Assembly (NCBI RefSeq): GCF_026248825.1
Contig: NZ_CP110973.1
Coordinates: 5,229,501 to 5,293,500, forward strand
DNA: 64,000 nucleotides
Direction: 5' to 3'
Origin: Larkinella insperata
GTDB lineage: Bacteria; Bacteroidota; Bacteroidia; Cytophagales; Spirosomataceae
Shown here: positions 25,431 through 33,601 of the stretch, in pieces
Position numbering within the stretch: the stretch's first letter is position 1
How the letters are laid out: every line of letters begins with the position of its first letter
Position numbers and translations under genes: made by a program
Notes under the pieces: model-generated
Databases searched by the model: none
Seen by the model: the letters and a program-made list of their open reading frames with translations, nothing else
What the model was told of the DNA's origin: nothing

Positions 25431-26429
25431 ATGCAAGCCCGTCAGCGCACGAAATACAAATGGATGACCATCTCGCTGGGTCTGAGCGTTGCCCTGATGC
25501 TGCTCAAGTTTGCGGCCTGGTGGCTGACCTCCTCGACGGCGGTGCTGACCGATGCGCTGGAGTCCATCATCAACGTCATCGCCAGCGGATTCGCCCTTTA
25601 CAGCATTTACCTGTCGGGCCTGCCCCGGGATCGGAATCACCCCTACGGCCACGGTAAAATCGAGTTTTTTTCGTCTGGATTTGAAGGTGCCCTGATTCTG
25701 TCGGCGGGTGGGTTTATTATCTTTCAGGCCATAGAATCGTTTTCCAACCCCCAGCCCATTACGTCCGTCGGGTGGGGTGTCGCGTTGATTGGGCTTACCG
25801 CCGTCGCCAACGCGCTGGTGGGCTGGCTGCTCATCCGGAACGGGCGCTTCACCAATTCGATCACGCTCATTGCCGACGGCCGACACCTGCTCATTGATAG
25901 CCTGAGCAGTTTGATGGTTCTGGCGGGCCTGGGCTTTATTCAATTAACTGGTCTGACCTGGCTGGACGGCGTCCTGTCGCTGATTCTGTCGGCGGTGATC
26001 ATCTGGAACGGTCTCGGCCTGATTCGGCATTCGGTGGCGGGTTTGATGGACGAAACCGACCTGCCGTTGCTCCGGCGCATTCTGACTATTCTAAACCAGC
26101 ACAAAAGCCGCTACTGGATTGATGTGCACAACATGCGCGCCCAGCGCTACGGGTCCGATCTGCACATCGATTGCCACCTGACGCTGCCTTACTACTGGAC
26201 GCTGGCGCAGGTCCATCAGGAAGTCCATGAATATGAGGAACTTCTTAAGCAGGAAATTGCCAGCGAGGTGGAGATCTTCGTTCACGCGGATCCTTGTCTA
26301 CCCGAATGCTGCCACTACTGCCGGATTACCGATTGTCCGGTGCGGGCGCACACTTTTTCCGGCGATGTGGTGTGGACAATTGCGAACATCTCCACCAATC
26401 AGAAACATTTTGTCACCGAAGCTGCCTAG
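25431..26429 (+). CDS. Cation diffusion facilitator transporter with Cys-rich C-terminus
   Basis: A 332-residue metal-ion efflux protein. Five to six helices occupy about 20-215. The metal-site signatures are LTDALESI in helix 2 and RHLLIDSLSS in helix 5 (HxxxD). The cytoplasmic domain follows and ends with an extra cluster HADPCLPECCHYCRITDCPV holding six cysteines, absent from standard YiiP or ZitB, and likely a metal-binding extension. I start at ATG 25431; the longer frame begins at a TTG inside the -7 box TACCTTTG (25396-25403). The ATG at 25420 is out of frame. Transported metal (Zn, Fe, Co, Cd) is not determined. Confidence 0.9.
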   Translation: MQARQRTKYKWMTISLGLSVALMLLKFAAWWLTSSTAVLTDALESIINVIASGFALYSIYLSGLPRDRNHPYGHGKIEFFSSGFEGALILSAGGFIIFQAIESFSNPQPITSVGWGVALIGLTAVANALVGWLLIRNGRFTNSITLIADGRHLLIDSLSSLMVLAGLGFIQLTGLTWLDGVLSLILSAVIIWNGLGLIRHSVAGLMDETDLPLLRRILTILNQHKSRYWIDVHNMRAQRYGSDLHIDCHLTLPYYWTLAQVHQEVHEYEELLKQEIASEVEIFVHADPCLPECCHYCRITDCPVRAHTFSGDVVWTIANISTNQKHFVTEAA

Positions 26430-26479
26430 TTTTTCACCAATCTGATTTCAAAAAAATCACAAAATTCCTTCTAAAAAGC

Positions 26480-26509
26480 TTGGTGAATATTTTCTTTTTT
26501 GTAATTTTC
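26480..26509 (+). promoter_or_regulatory. Candidate promoter in a gene-free interval
   Basis: TTG at 26480-26482, 19-base spacer, TAATTTTC at 26502-26509 (one mismatch to TAnnTTTG). No open frame follows; a terminator stands at 26568-26603. See the small-RNA finding. Confidence 0.4.
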
Positions 26510-26567
26510 GGAGAGAATTTAGTGCTCAAACGAGATACTTAATTCAGGTTGTATTCATATCCCGGTT

Positions 26568-26605
26568 AAAAAGGGCCCCGCATTCGCTGCTGAGGCCCTT
26601 TTTCC
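26568..26605. terminator. Intrinsic terminator
   Basis: AAAAAGGGCC (26568-26577) pairs with GGCCCTTTTT (26594-26603), with a 16-base loop. It may end the cation efflux mRNA, a small RNA from 26480, or the DUF4832 gene on the other strand. Confidence 0.85.
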
Positions 26606-26674
26606 TGTTTAGACAATTCAGCAAACAAATCGTGCGGGTCTTCAGGCGGTTTTAGTCCCCACTTCCGGCTTGGC

Positions 26675-28192
26675 TCAGGGCCTGACCACGACTACGTGAT
26701 TCAGACGGTTGTAACCGGTAGCGGCCTCCCAGGTTGTTTCGTTGGCCAGACGGATGCTGTACTCGGGTCGGTGGGCCAATGACGCGTGGGCATCCGGTAA
26801 ATTGACCAGAACCTCGTAACGACCCGCCTTCAAACCCGGCGGAACACGGAAGTCTTCTTGCCAGTTAACGGGGCCGCTAAACCACTGCCGCACGTCGGCC
26901 TGACTGGCCAAAACCGTCACCGCTCCGGTCGTCGTGTGCCGCAGTAAAAGCTGCACCGGCCGCGGGTTGTACGGCGAAGCGTAGCCCACATTTTTGAGGT
27001 TAATCTGGCAGGTAAGTGTTTGACCCGCCCGTACCTGCGAGGGCAGAATGGCCTGCTCCAGCACGAACCGATACCCCAGTTTCCGGCGGATCTTGGCCAT
27101 ACATCCGCCGGTCTGCCAGTCGTTGTTGACGTTGTTGTTGTAACCGGCGTTCAGGTAACTGTAGTGCATGGCGGCCATTTCCTGCTCCGCCCGACCCGCC
27201 GGGGCACAATCATTCTGGGGGCTAAACGCGTCATCGCAGGTTTCTCCACCAACGGCGGTAAACCGGCTCTCCTGCTCAAAATACCGGCGTAGCACCTCGT
27301 TGGCCGGTCCGCGTTTGGTCGACGAATTCCCGTAGTCATAAAAAGTACCGTAATCGTCGGCGCTCGCCAGGAAGCAGTCGTTGTGAAACCCAATGCGCGC
27401 CTTGTCCGACTGGCGGAAGGCGTCCCGGGCGGTCATAGCCGGTGTCGTGACCGGCGCCTGGGGTCCGTTTACAAACCGCTGCTTGATCTGGGGCGTCCGG
27501 ACCTGCACCATGCGGTCACGGGGAAGCGCATCCAACAGGGCGCTCAGCACGGTGTTTCGGGCTTGCCAGCTGCTGTCAGGCACAATCCCGAGGTGGTTCA
27601 TCGAAGCGTCGCCGAAGTAATCTGTGTAGTAATTTTCGCCCCAGATGCCAATAAACCCCATTTGCAGCACCGCAATAACGTCCGAATTTTTCTGCCACAG
27701 CGGTTTAAGCTGGGCAATGTGCTGCAACACCACCGGCTTGCTGGCATCACCGTAGGGCGGGCAGATTTTAGCCTCGTCGGGGCAATCGCCGGAATGGGTT
27801 TTGTCGGTGTACGAAAAACGCAAAATCAGTTTAACCCCGGCCGAGCGGGCGGTATTGAAATCAGCCTGAATATTCTGCAGGAATTCGGGGGTGATGGGGG
27901 CGGTTTTAAAGCGTTCGAGCCGGTAGGCCCGGTACACCAGCGAGCAGAAAAACGAGTAATTGGCTTTGCCCGTCTGCTGGGGTTCGTTCCGGTACTTGAG
28001 AAGAACGGCCTGGTCCAGCGGCTTGAAATTTTCCGTACTGGTGCCGAAAGGGATGTAAAAGCCGCGCTCCGGGTTCGGAAAATCCTCTATGCTTTCCCGG
28101 TAGACAAGCTGTTTGGTTTGCGAACAGACGGGTTGAAGGGTCAGTAACAGCCCCAGGCAAAGCAGGCTGCAGATCGGTATGAGTCGGATCAT
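26675..28192 (-). CDS. DUF4832 domain protein, secreted
   Basis: A 505-residue protein with signal peptide MIRLIPICSLLCLGLLLTLQ. The body combines a DUF4874-like TIM-barrel half (about 35-220: YRESIEDFPNPERGFY, AYRLERF, LILRFSYTD, GFIGIWGENY) with a C-terminal DUF4832 beta domain (about 330-505: NLKNVGYASPYNPRPVQLLL). Such proteins resemble inactive or unusual glycoside hydrolases and occur near polysaccharide genes, but no activity is known to me. Conserved acidic residues in the barrel (WGE, DDAFSPQND) could be catalytic. It is one gene, convergent with the cation efflux unit. Confidence 0.83.
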   Translation of the reverse strand: MIRLIPICSLLCLGLLLTLQPVCSQTKQLVYRESIEDFPNPERGFYIPFGTSTENFKPLDQAVLLKYRNEPQQTGKANYSFFCSLVYRAYRLERFKTAPITPEFLQNIQADFNTARSAGVKLILRFSYTDKTHSGDCPDEAKICPPYGDASKPVVLQHIAQLKPLWQKNSDVIAVLQMGFIGIWGENYYTDYFGDASMNHLGIVPDSSWQARNTVLSALLDALPRDRMVQVRTPQIKQRFVNGPQAPVTTPAMTARDAFRQSDKARIGFHNDCFLASADDYGTFYDYGNSSTKRGPANEVLRRYFEQESRFTAVGGETCDDAFSPQNDCAPAGRAEQEMAAMHYSYLNAGYNNNVNNDWQTGGCMAKIRRKLGYRFVLEQAILPSQVRAGQTLTCQINLKNVGYASPYNPRPVQLLLRHTTTGAVTVLASQADVRQWFSGPVNWQEDFRVPPGLKAGRYEVLVNLPDAHASLAHRPEYSIRLANETTWEAATGYNRLNHVVVVRP

Positions 28193-28427
28193 CGAAGAAG
28201 GGAGTAAGGTGTTGGAAGCTGAGCGTTCACGGAATTCTTCCCAATTTACTGCCTGTCAGTTAACATCAACCGCTTTCCCCGAAAAAGTACGAGCAAGCTG
28301 AGCCGTATTGCCCTTTTTCTGACCCTTAAATAGTGATTTGCCGGGAAGTCATCAAGCCAAGCTTTTTCGCTATCTTGCCGGCCAACTTCATCCCCGCGTT
28401 GGGAGCCACTAACCTCTATAGTATTTT

Positions 28428-29360
28428 ATGTTTTCACGTCGCAACTTTTTAAAACAACTCGGCGCTCTGACGGCCGCTTCGGCTGCCCTGCCCGTGCTGG
28501 CCGAGACAGCCGCCAAAAAACCGTTCTACGAAATTTCTCTGGCCGAATGGTCACTGCACAAAGCCCTGTTTGAAAAGAAATTTACGAACCTCGACTTCCC
28601 GGGTCTTGCCAAAAAGGAATTTGGTATTGAAATCGTTGAATACGTCAACCAGTTTTTCAAAGACAAAGCGCAGGATGCCACGTACCTCAAGGAATTGATG
28701 ATGCGCTGCAAGGACAACGGCGTCCGGAACCACCTGATCATGATTGATGGCGAGGGGTACCTGGGTGAAACCGATGCCGCCAAACGGAACGAAGCCGTCG
28801 AAAAACACAAACCCTGGGTTGAATGCGCCAAAACGCTGGGCTGCAAAACCATCCGGGTCAACGCATTCGGGCGGGGTACGGAAGAAGAAGTTGCCAAAGC
28901 CGCCGTGGAAGGACTCGGCAAACTGGGCGAATTTGCTAAAACCATGAACATCAACGTCATCGTTGAAAACCACGGTAGTTACTCCTCCAACGGCCAATGG
29001 CTAACAGGTGTAATGAAGCAGGTCAACATGAAAAACGTCGGTATTTTGCCGGATTTTGGCAACTTCTGCATCAAACGCAACAACGGGGCGGAATGGGGCG
29101 GTCAGTGCGTGGAAGAATACGACCGTTACAAAGGCGTGGCTGAAATGATGCCCTATGCCAAGGGGGTCAGCGCCAAAACGCACGACTTCGATGCCAACGG
29201 CAATTGCACCGACATCGATTACATGCGTATGATGAAAATCGTGAAAGACAGCGGTTTCAAGGGCATCGCCGGAATCGAATACGAAGGCTCAAACCTGAGC
29301 GAATTCGAAGGCATCAAAAAAACAAAAGCGCTCCTGGAGCGCGTAGGAAGCCTTATTTAG
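28428..29360 (+). CDS. Xylose isomerase-like TIM-barrel protein with Tat signal
   Basis: A 310-residue sugar phosphate isomerase/epimerase family member. It begins MFSRRNFLKQLGALTAASAA, a twin-arginine signal, so it is exported folded to the periplasm. The barrel shows metal-binding-type residues in NVIVENHGSYSS, VGILPDFGNFC, SAKTHDFDANG and IAGIEYEGS. This is a large group in Bacteroidota, often encoded near Gfo/Idh/MocA oxidoreductases, as here (31 kb). Actual substrate, a sugar or inositol derivative, is unknown. The inverted repeat at 29363 follows directly after the stop codon. Confidence 0.88.
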   Translation: MFSRRNFLKQLGALTAASAALPVLAETAAKKPFYEISLAEWSLHKALFEKKFTNLDFPGLAKKEFGIEIVEYVNQFFKDKAQDATYLKELMMRCKDNGVRNHLIMIDGEGYLGETDAAKRNEAVEKHKPWVECAKTLGCKTIRVNAFGRGTEEEVAKAAVEGLGKLGEFAKTMNINVIVENHGSYSSNGQWLTGVMKQVNMKNVGILPDFGNFCIKRNNGAEWGGQCVEEYDRYKGVAEMMPYAKGVSAKTHDFDANGNCTDIDYMRMMKIVKDSGFKGIAGIEYEGSNLSEFEGIKKTKALLERVGSLI

Positions 29361-29362
29361 AA

Positions 29363-29442
29363 TTAAAAGTGAAGAGTTAAAAATTAAAAGTAGGCTGACG
29401 CATGTTCAACTTTATTTTTAATTTTTAACTCTTCACTTTTAA
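29363..29442. repeat. Perfect 27-bp inverted repeat, second copy of the element at 3879
   Basis: 29363-29389 is the exact reverse complement of 29416-29442. The loop contains GGCTGACGCAT, the same core as the loop at 3906-3924. Arms read TTAAAAGTGAAGAGTTAAAA and onward. It lies between the isomerase and the convergent folE. Confidence 0.85.
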
Positions 29443-29450
29443 CTCTCCAC

Positions 29451-30185
29451 TCAAAGCGCAGCGGTGGGTTCGCTGACGTGGCGCAGGAACTCCTGCCGGG
29501 TGGCTTCGTCTTCTTTGAACTTGCCGCCGTAGTGAGCGGTCACCGTCGAGCTGTTGACGTCCTGCACCCCGCGCATGGAAACGCACAAGTGCCGGGCGTC
29601 GATAATTATGGCCACATCTTCGGTTTGCAACACTTCTTTCAGTTCGTTGGCGATCTGAACCGTTAGTCGCTCCTGCACCTGCGGACGTTTGGCAAAATAC
29701 TGCACAATCCGGTTCAGCTTCGAAAGTCCAATCACTTTTCCGCTCGAAATATAGGCCACGTGCGCCCGGCCAATGATGGGCACAAAGTGGTGCTCACAGT
29801 GCGACTGAACGGTAATGTTTTTCTCAACCAGCATTTCGTTGTACTGGTATTTATTCTCAAACAGGGCCGCTTTCGGCTTATTATCCGGGTTGAGGCCGCT
29901 AAAAATCTCTTTAACGTACATCTTGGCCACCCGCCGGGGCGTTCCTTTCAGGCTGTCGTCGGTCAGGTCGAGGCCCAGAATGTTCATGATCTGGCGGAAA
30001 TGATCCTCAATCTGTTCGATCTTGGCGTCGTCGGTCAGGTCAAACGCATCTTCACGCAACGGAGTTTCGAGGGAAGACGCCACGTGGTCATCACCAATCT
30101 CCTCAACCGTCAACTCATTCAATAAGTCATAATTCAGATGATGGCCGTTAGACCGGGTATTCAACGAAGTTCCGTTCGGTTTCAT
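29451..30185 (-). CDS. folE: GTP cyclohydrolase I
   Basis: A 244-residue enzyme that turns GTP into 7,8-dihydroneopterin triphosphate, the first step to folate, biopterin and related pteridines. The first 55 residues are an acidic extension; the core has TPRRVAKMY, QSHCEHHFVPIIGRAHVAY with zinc ligands, LSKLNRIV, RPQVQERLT and ARHLCVSMRGV with the third zinc ligand. Its start overlaps the end of the PTPS gene by 38 bases in another frame, and no later Met is available before the core, so coupled translation is likely. Confidence 0.95.
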   Translation of the reverse strand: MKPNGTSLNTRSNGHHLNYDLLNELTVEEIGDDHVASSLETPLREDAFDLTDDAKIEQIEDHFRQIMNILGLDLTDDSLKGTPRRVAKMYVKEIFSGLNPDNKPKAALFENKYQYNEMLVEKNITVQSHCEHHFVPIIGRAHVAYISSGKVIGLSKLNRIVQYFAKRPQVQERLTVQIANELKEVLQTEDVAIIIDARHLCVSMRGVQDVNSSTVTAHYGGKFKEDEATRQEFLRHVSEPTAAL

Positions 30186-30564
30186 AGAGTCTAATTTTCA
30201 AATCCAGGGATGAATCAAGCTGGCTGCGCAGCGAATCGTAAATAACTATGGCAATATTTTCGGCGGAAGGATTGAGGTGTTTAAATTCTTCGGTGTCCAG
30301 ATTGAGGTTTTTGTGATCGAACCGGTCGGTTACCTGCTCCTTTACCAGGTCGCTCAGCACCTTCATATCCATCACGTAGCCCGTTACCGGATTAACTTCG
30401 CCGATTACCTGAACAACAAGCTCGTAGTTGTGGCCGTGGTAGTTCGGATTGTTGCATTTGCCAAACACCCGTTGGTTCTCCTCCTCCGACCATTCCGGAT
30501 TATGGAGACGATGAGCCGCATTAAAGTGTTCTTTTCGGAACACCGCCACCCGTTTTTTATCCAT
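30148..30564 (-). CDS. 6-pyruvoyl-tetrahydropterin synthase / 6-carboxytetrahydropterin synthase
   Basis: A 138-residue T-fold enzyme acting on dihydroneopterin triphosphate. Zinc ligands are the His of FNAAHRL and the pair in YHGHNY; the catalytic cysteine is in FGKCNNPNYHGHNY. That motif, C-x5-HGH, is the one in animal PTPS (biopterin route), whereas Escherichia coli QueD has a shorter C-x3-HGH. GYVMDMKVLSDLV and DHKNLNLD are also conserved. It is followed by folE with overlap, which supplies its substrate. Both tetrahydrobiopterin and queuosine precursor synthesis remain possible. Confidence 0.9.
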   Translation of the reverse strand: MDKKRVAVFRKEHFNAAHRLHNPEWSEEENQRVFGKCNNPNYHGHNYELVVQVIGEVNPVTGYVMDMKVLSDLVKEQVTDRFDHKNLNLDTEEFKHLNPSAENIAIVIYDSLRSQLDSSLDLKIRLYETERNFVEYPV

Positions 30565-30895
30565 TCTGTCAGCACCGGTCTCCCGGATTTACGATTGTTA
30601 AACTTCTCGACCAAAATGTCGTCAGAAAGGTTGTCTGCAACACATTTAAGCCGTCAAGCGGTGGGACGATCCGCTTTCTGGAGAAATTTCAGTGAGTTTT
30701 CGAGTCTATAACAGCCCGGTTCCGGTTTTGGTTCATACGTCCGTCCGAATAGCCCGAATTATCCCGAATCCGTATCTTTACCGGTAAGTTGCTTTTTTTA
30801 GCAGCCATCTAATATTCGGGTCATTTCTTGGCTCTACGGATATTTTCCGTTTTTTTTACAAGTGAGACTTATTCCAACCCAGATACTCCTTACTC
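30565..30895. other. Divergent intergenic region PTPS / Gfo-Idh-MocA
   Basis: 331 bases without a supported gene. A TATCTTTA box at 30773-30780, one mismatch from the -7 consensus, lies about 115 bases ahead of the oxidoreductase and has no good TTG partner. The T run at 30849-30857 is close to the start. Nothing else stands out. Confidence 0.4.
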
Positions 30896-32254
30896 TTGAA
30901 AACAAATCGACGTTATTTCCTGCGCTCCGCAGCCGCAACGGTTTCCTCTGCCCATCTGTTTCCAGCCATCCTGACCGGCGCCCCGCAACAGGACAAGAAA
31001 GTCCGGCTGGCTTATATCGGAGTGGGCGGGCGCGGGCGCAGCCACGTTGAACAGGCGCTGTACCGGGACGATGTGCTGATCACGGCGATCTGCGACATTG
31101 ACCCCGAAGCCATCAACCGCACCCAAGCGATGATCCGCAAGGCCGGGCGTCCGGAAGCGGCCGTTTACGGTAAATCGGATGAAGATTTTTTAAACATGCT
31201 TAAACGCGACGACATCGACGGGGTGGTGATTTCGACGCCCTGGGAATGGCACGTTCCGATGGCCGTTGCCACCATGAAGGCCGGGAAATACGCGGGCGTC
31301 GAGGTATCAGCCACGGTGACGCTCAAGGAATCCTGGGACCTGATTGACGCGTCCGAAAAAAGCGGTTCGCCGTGTATGATCCTGGAAAACGTTTGCTACC
31401 GCCGGGATGTCATGGCCGTGCTGAACATGATTCGGCAGGGCATGTTTGGCGAGATGCTCTACGCTCACTGCGGCTACCAGCACGATTTGCGTAACATCAA
31501 GTTCAACGACGGCACCGTAAATCAGGGTGTCGGTGCCGAATTTGGGGCTAAGGGTTATTCGGAAGCCCGCTGGCGTACCCAGCACTCGGTCGACCGCAAC
31601 GGTGATTTGTATCCGACGCACGGTCTGGGGCCCGTCGCCCACTGGCTCAACATCAACCGGGGCAACCGCTTCATGCACCTTACTTCCACGGCCACCAAAG
31701 CGCGCGGGCTGCACAAATACGTTGTCGATAAAGGCGGAAAAGACCACCCCAACGCCAAAGTCAATTTCAAACTGGGTGATATTGTGACGACGGTGATTCA
31801 GTGTGCCAACGGCGAAAACATCGTCATCATGCACGACACCAACTCCCCCCGCCCCTACTCGCTGGGCTTCCGGGCGCAGGGCACGCAGGGCATTTGGATG
31901 GACGACGGCAAAACGATTTACCTGGAAGGCACCAGCCCAAAACCTCACGAGTGGGAGCCGTTTGATTCGTACCAGAAAAAGTACGACCATCCCATCTGGA
32001 AGCGCCACGCTTCGGCGGCCGAGAAAGCCGGGCACGGCGGTATCGACTTTTTTGTAATTCGGGCGTTTATTGAATCGGTCAAACGCAAGGTGCCGCCCCC
32101 GATCGACGTGTATGATGCCGCCGTCTGGAGTGCCATCAGTCCGCTGTCGGAAGAATCCATTGCCAAGGGCAGCAAACCCGTTGAGATTCCGGACTTCACC
32201 CGCGGGAAATGGAAAACCAACAAGCCGATATTCGCCCTGACTGACGAGTATTAA
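30896..32254 (+). CDS. Gfo/Idh/MocA family oxidoreductase with Tat signal and TTG start
   Basis: A 452-residue NAD(P)-dependent oxidoreductase. TTG 30896 is the only start that fits: it gives KTNRRYFLRSAAATVSSA, a twin-arginine signal, and no ATG or GTG is in frame upstream. The Rossmann part has VRLAYIGVGGRGRSHVE and CDIDPEA; the catalytic-region EVSATVTLKE and the AEFGAKGYSEARW and GPVAHWL stretches fit the glycosyl hydrolase 109/oxidoreductase subgroup. Such proteins act on sugars or glycosides in the periplasm. It heads a probable operon with a FucP-like transporter and a GHMP kinase. Confidence 0.9.
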   Translation: MKTNRRYFLRSAAATVSSAHLFPAILTGAPQQDKKVRLAYIGVGGRGRSHVEQALYRDDVLITAICDIDPEAINRTQAMIRKAGRPEAAVYGKSDEDFLNMLKRDDIDGVVISTPWEWHVPMAVATMKAGKYAGVEVSATVTLKESWDLIDASEKSGSPCMILENVCYRRDVMAVLNMIRQGMFGEMLYAHCGYQHDLRNIKFNDGTVNQGVGAEFGAKGYSEARWRTQHSVDRNGDLYPTHGLGPVAHWLNINRGNRFMHLTSTATKARGLHKYVVDKGGKDHPNAKVNFKLGDIVTTVIQCANGENIVIMHDTNSPRPYSLGFRAQGTQGIWMDDGKTIYLEGTSPKPHEWEPFDSYQKKYDHPIWKRHASAAEKAGHGGIDFFVIRAFIESVKRKVPPPIDVYDAAVWSAISPLSEESIAKGSKPVEIPDFTRGKWKTNKPIFALTDEY

Positions 32255-32371
32255 TACGGTTTTTTTTGCAGGAATCGAAATAAAATACGCATTAATAAAA
32301 AAATTTAAAATATCTTGTACGGCCGTTCTTACGTACTTGTACACTAAATACTTTTTTACAACCTCTTTCCA

Positions 32372-33601
32372 ATGACACCTTCTGCAACCCAGAATTCTAC
32401 CAAAAACTACCTCGGACCGCTGCTGATTGTCGGCATGTTATTTTTCATTTTCGGATTTGTCACCTGGGTGAATGGGGTCCTCATTGCGTTTTTCAAGCAG
32501 GCCTTTCAGCTCAGTACGGTAGGTTCCAACCTGGTCGCTTTTGCATTTTTCATTTCCTACACCCTGATGGCTATCCCTTCGTCCTGGCTGCTGCGCAAAA
32601 CCGGTTTCAAAAATGGCATGTCGATGGGCCTGCTCATCATGGCAGTTGGCACCATGATCTTTGTTCCGGCGGCTAAAGTGGTTTCCTACCCGTTGTTTCT
32701 GGTGGGGTTATTCCTAATTGGTATCGGCTTGACGGTTTTGCAAACCGCATCCAACCCCTACGTGACCATTCTGGGCCCCCGTGAAAGTGCCGCCCAGCGC
32801 ATCAGCTTCATGGGTGTTGCCAACAAAATGGCGGGAATCATCAGCCAATTTATTTTTGGCGGAATCCTGCTGACCGGAGCCAATACGCTTTCAGCTGCCG
32901 AAACCCTCGACAAAGTGGTGACGCCTTATATGATTCTGACGGGTGTTTTGATTGTACTGGCCCTGCTGATCCGGTTTTCGACGCTGCCGGAAGTTTCTGA
33001 AGAACAGGATGACGATGCGACGGCAACGACCAAAGTAACCACGAACAGCATCTGGGAACACGCCAACCTGGTGCTGGGCGTTCTGGCCATCTTTTGCTAC
33101 GTGGGCGTGGAAGTGATTTCGGGCGATACGATCATCAACTACGGGGTGGCGCTGGGCTTCTCGAACGACGAAGCCAAGTATTTTACGGCTTACACGCTCT
33201 ACGGCATGCTGGCGGGTTATATTTTGTGTATTATCCTGATTCCGCGCTTTCTTTCCCAGCAAAAAGCCCTGATGCTGGGAACGATTCTCGGTATCATTCT
33301 GACGGTGGGCGCCCTGCTGACCGACGGGTTTGCGTCGGTTCTGTGCATTGCGTTGCTGGGCTTTGCCATCGCTCCCATCTGGGGGGCGCTCTGGCCGCTG
33401 TCGCTCGACCGGCTTGGTCGGTTTACCAAACTGGGTTCCGCGTTGCTGATCATGGGTATTTCCGGCGGTGCGATGCTGCCCCTGTTGCACGGCTACCTGA
33501 CCGATACCGTGAGCCCCAAAATGGCCTACGCCCTCATTTTGCCCCTGCTCGGGTACATTCTGTATTACGCAACCGTTGGCAGCAAAAAAACAAACTGGTG
33601 A
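32372..33601 (+). CDS. FucP/GluP-type sugar:proton symporter (MFS)
   Basis: A 409-residue inner-membrane transporter with 12 predicted helices. GPLLIVGMLFFIFGFVTWVN, QTASNPYVTILGP, ISFMGVANKMAGI and GYILCIILIPRF match the fucose/glucose-galactose transporter branch of the major facilitator superfamily. Its stop TGA (33599-33601) shares one base with the ATG of the next gene, so transport and phosphorylation are coupled. The likely substrate is a hexose or deoxyhexose, not further resolved. Confidence 0.93.
   Translation: MTPSATQNSTKNYLGPLLIVGMLFFIFGFVTWVNGVLIAFFKQAFQLSTVGSNLVAFAFFISYTLMAIPSSWLLRKTGFKNGMSMGLLIMAVGTMIFVPAAKVVSYPLFLVGLFLIGIGLTVLQTASNPYVTILGPRESAAQRISFMGVANKMAGIISQFIFGGILLTGANTLSAAETLDKVVTPYMILTGVLIVLALLIRFSTLPEVSEEQDDDATATTKVTTNSIWEHANLVLGVLAIFCYVGVEVISGDTIINYGVALGFSNDEAKYFTAYTLYGMLAGYILCIILIPRFLSQQKALMLGTILGIILTVGALLTDGFASVLCIALLGFAIAPIWGALWPLSLDRLGRFTKLGSALLIMGISGGAMLPLLHGYLTDTVSPKMAYALILPLLGYILYYATVGSKKTNW

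Noticed and set aside
31307..32344. Minus-strand open frame of 345 codons
   Set aside because: Shadow of the Gfo/Idh/MocA gene; high GC third positions keep the opposite frame open.
33094..33600. Upstream extension of the GHMP kinase frame by 169 codons
   Set aside because: It lies inside the transporter gene in another frame; the conserved kinase start is at 33601.
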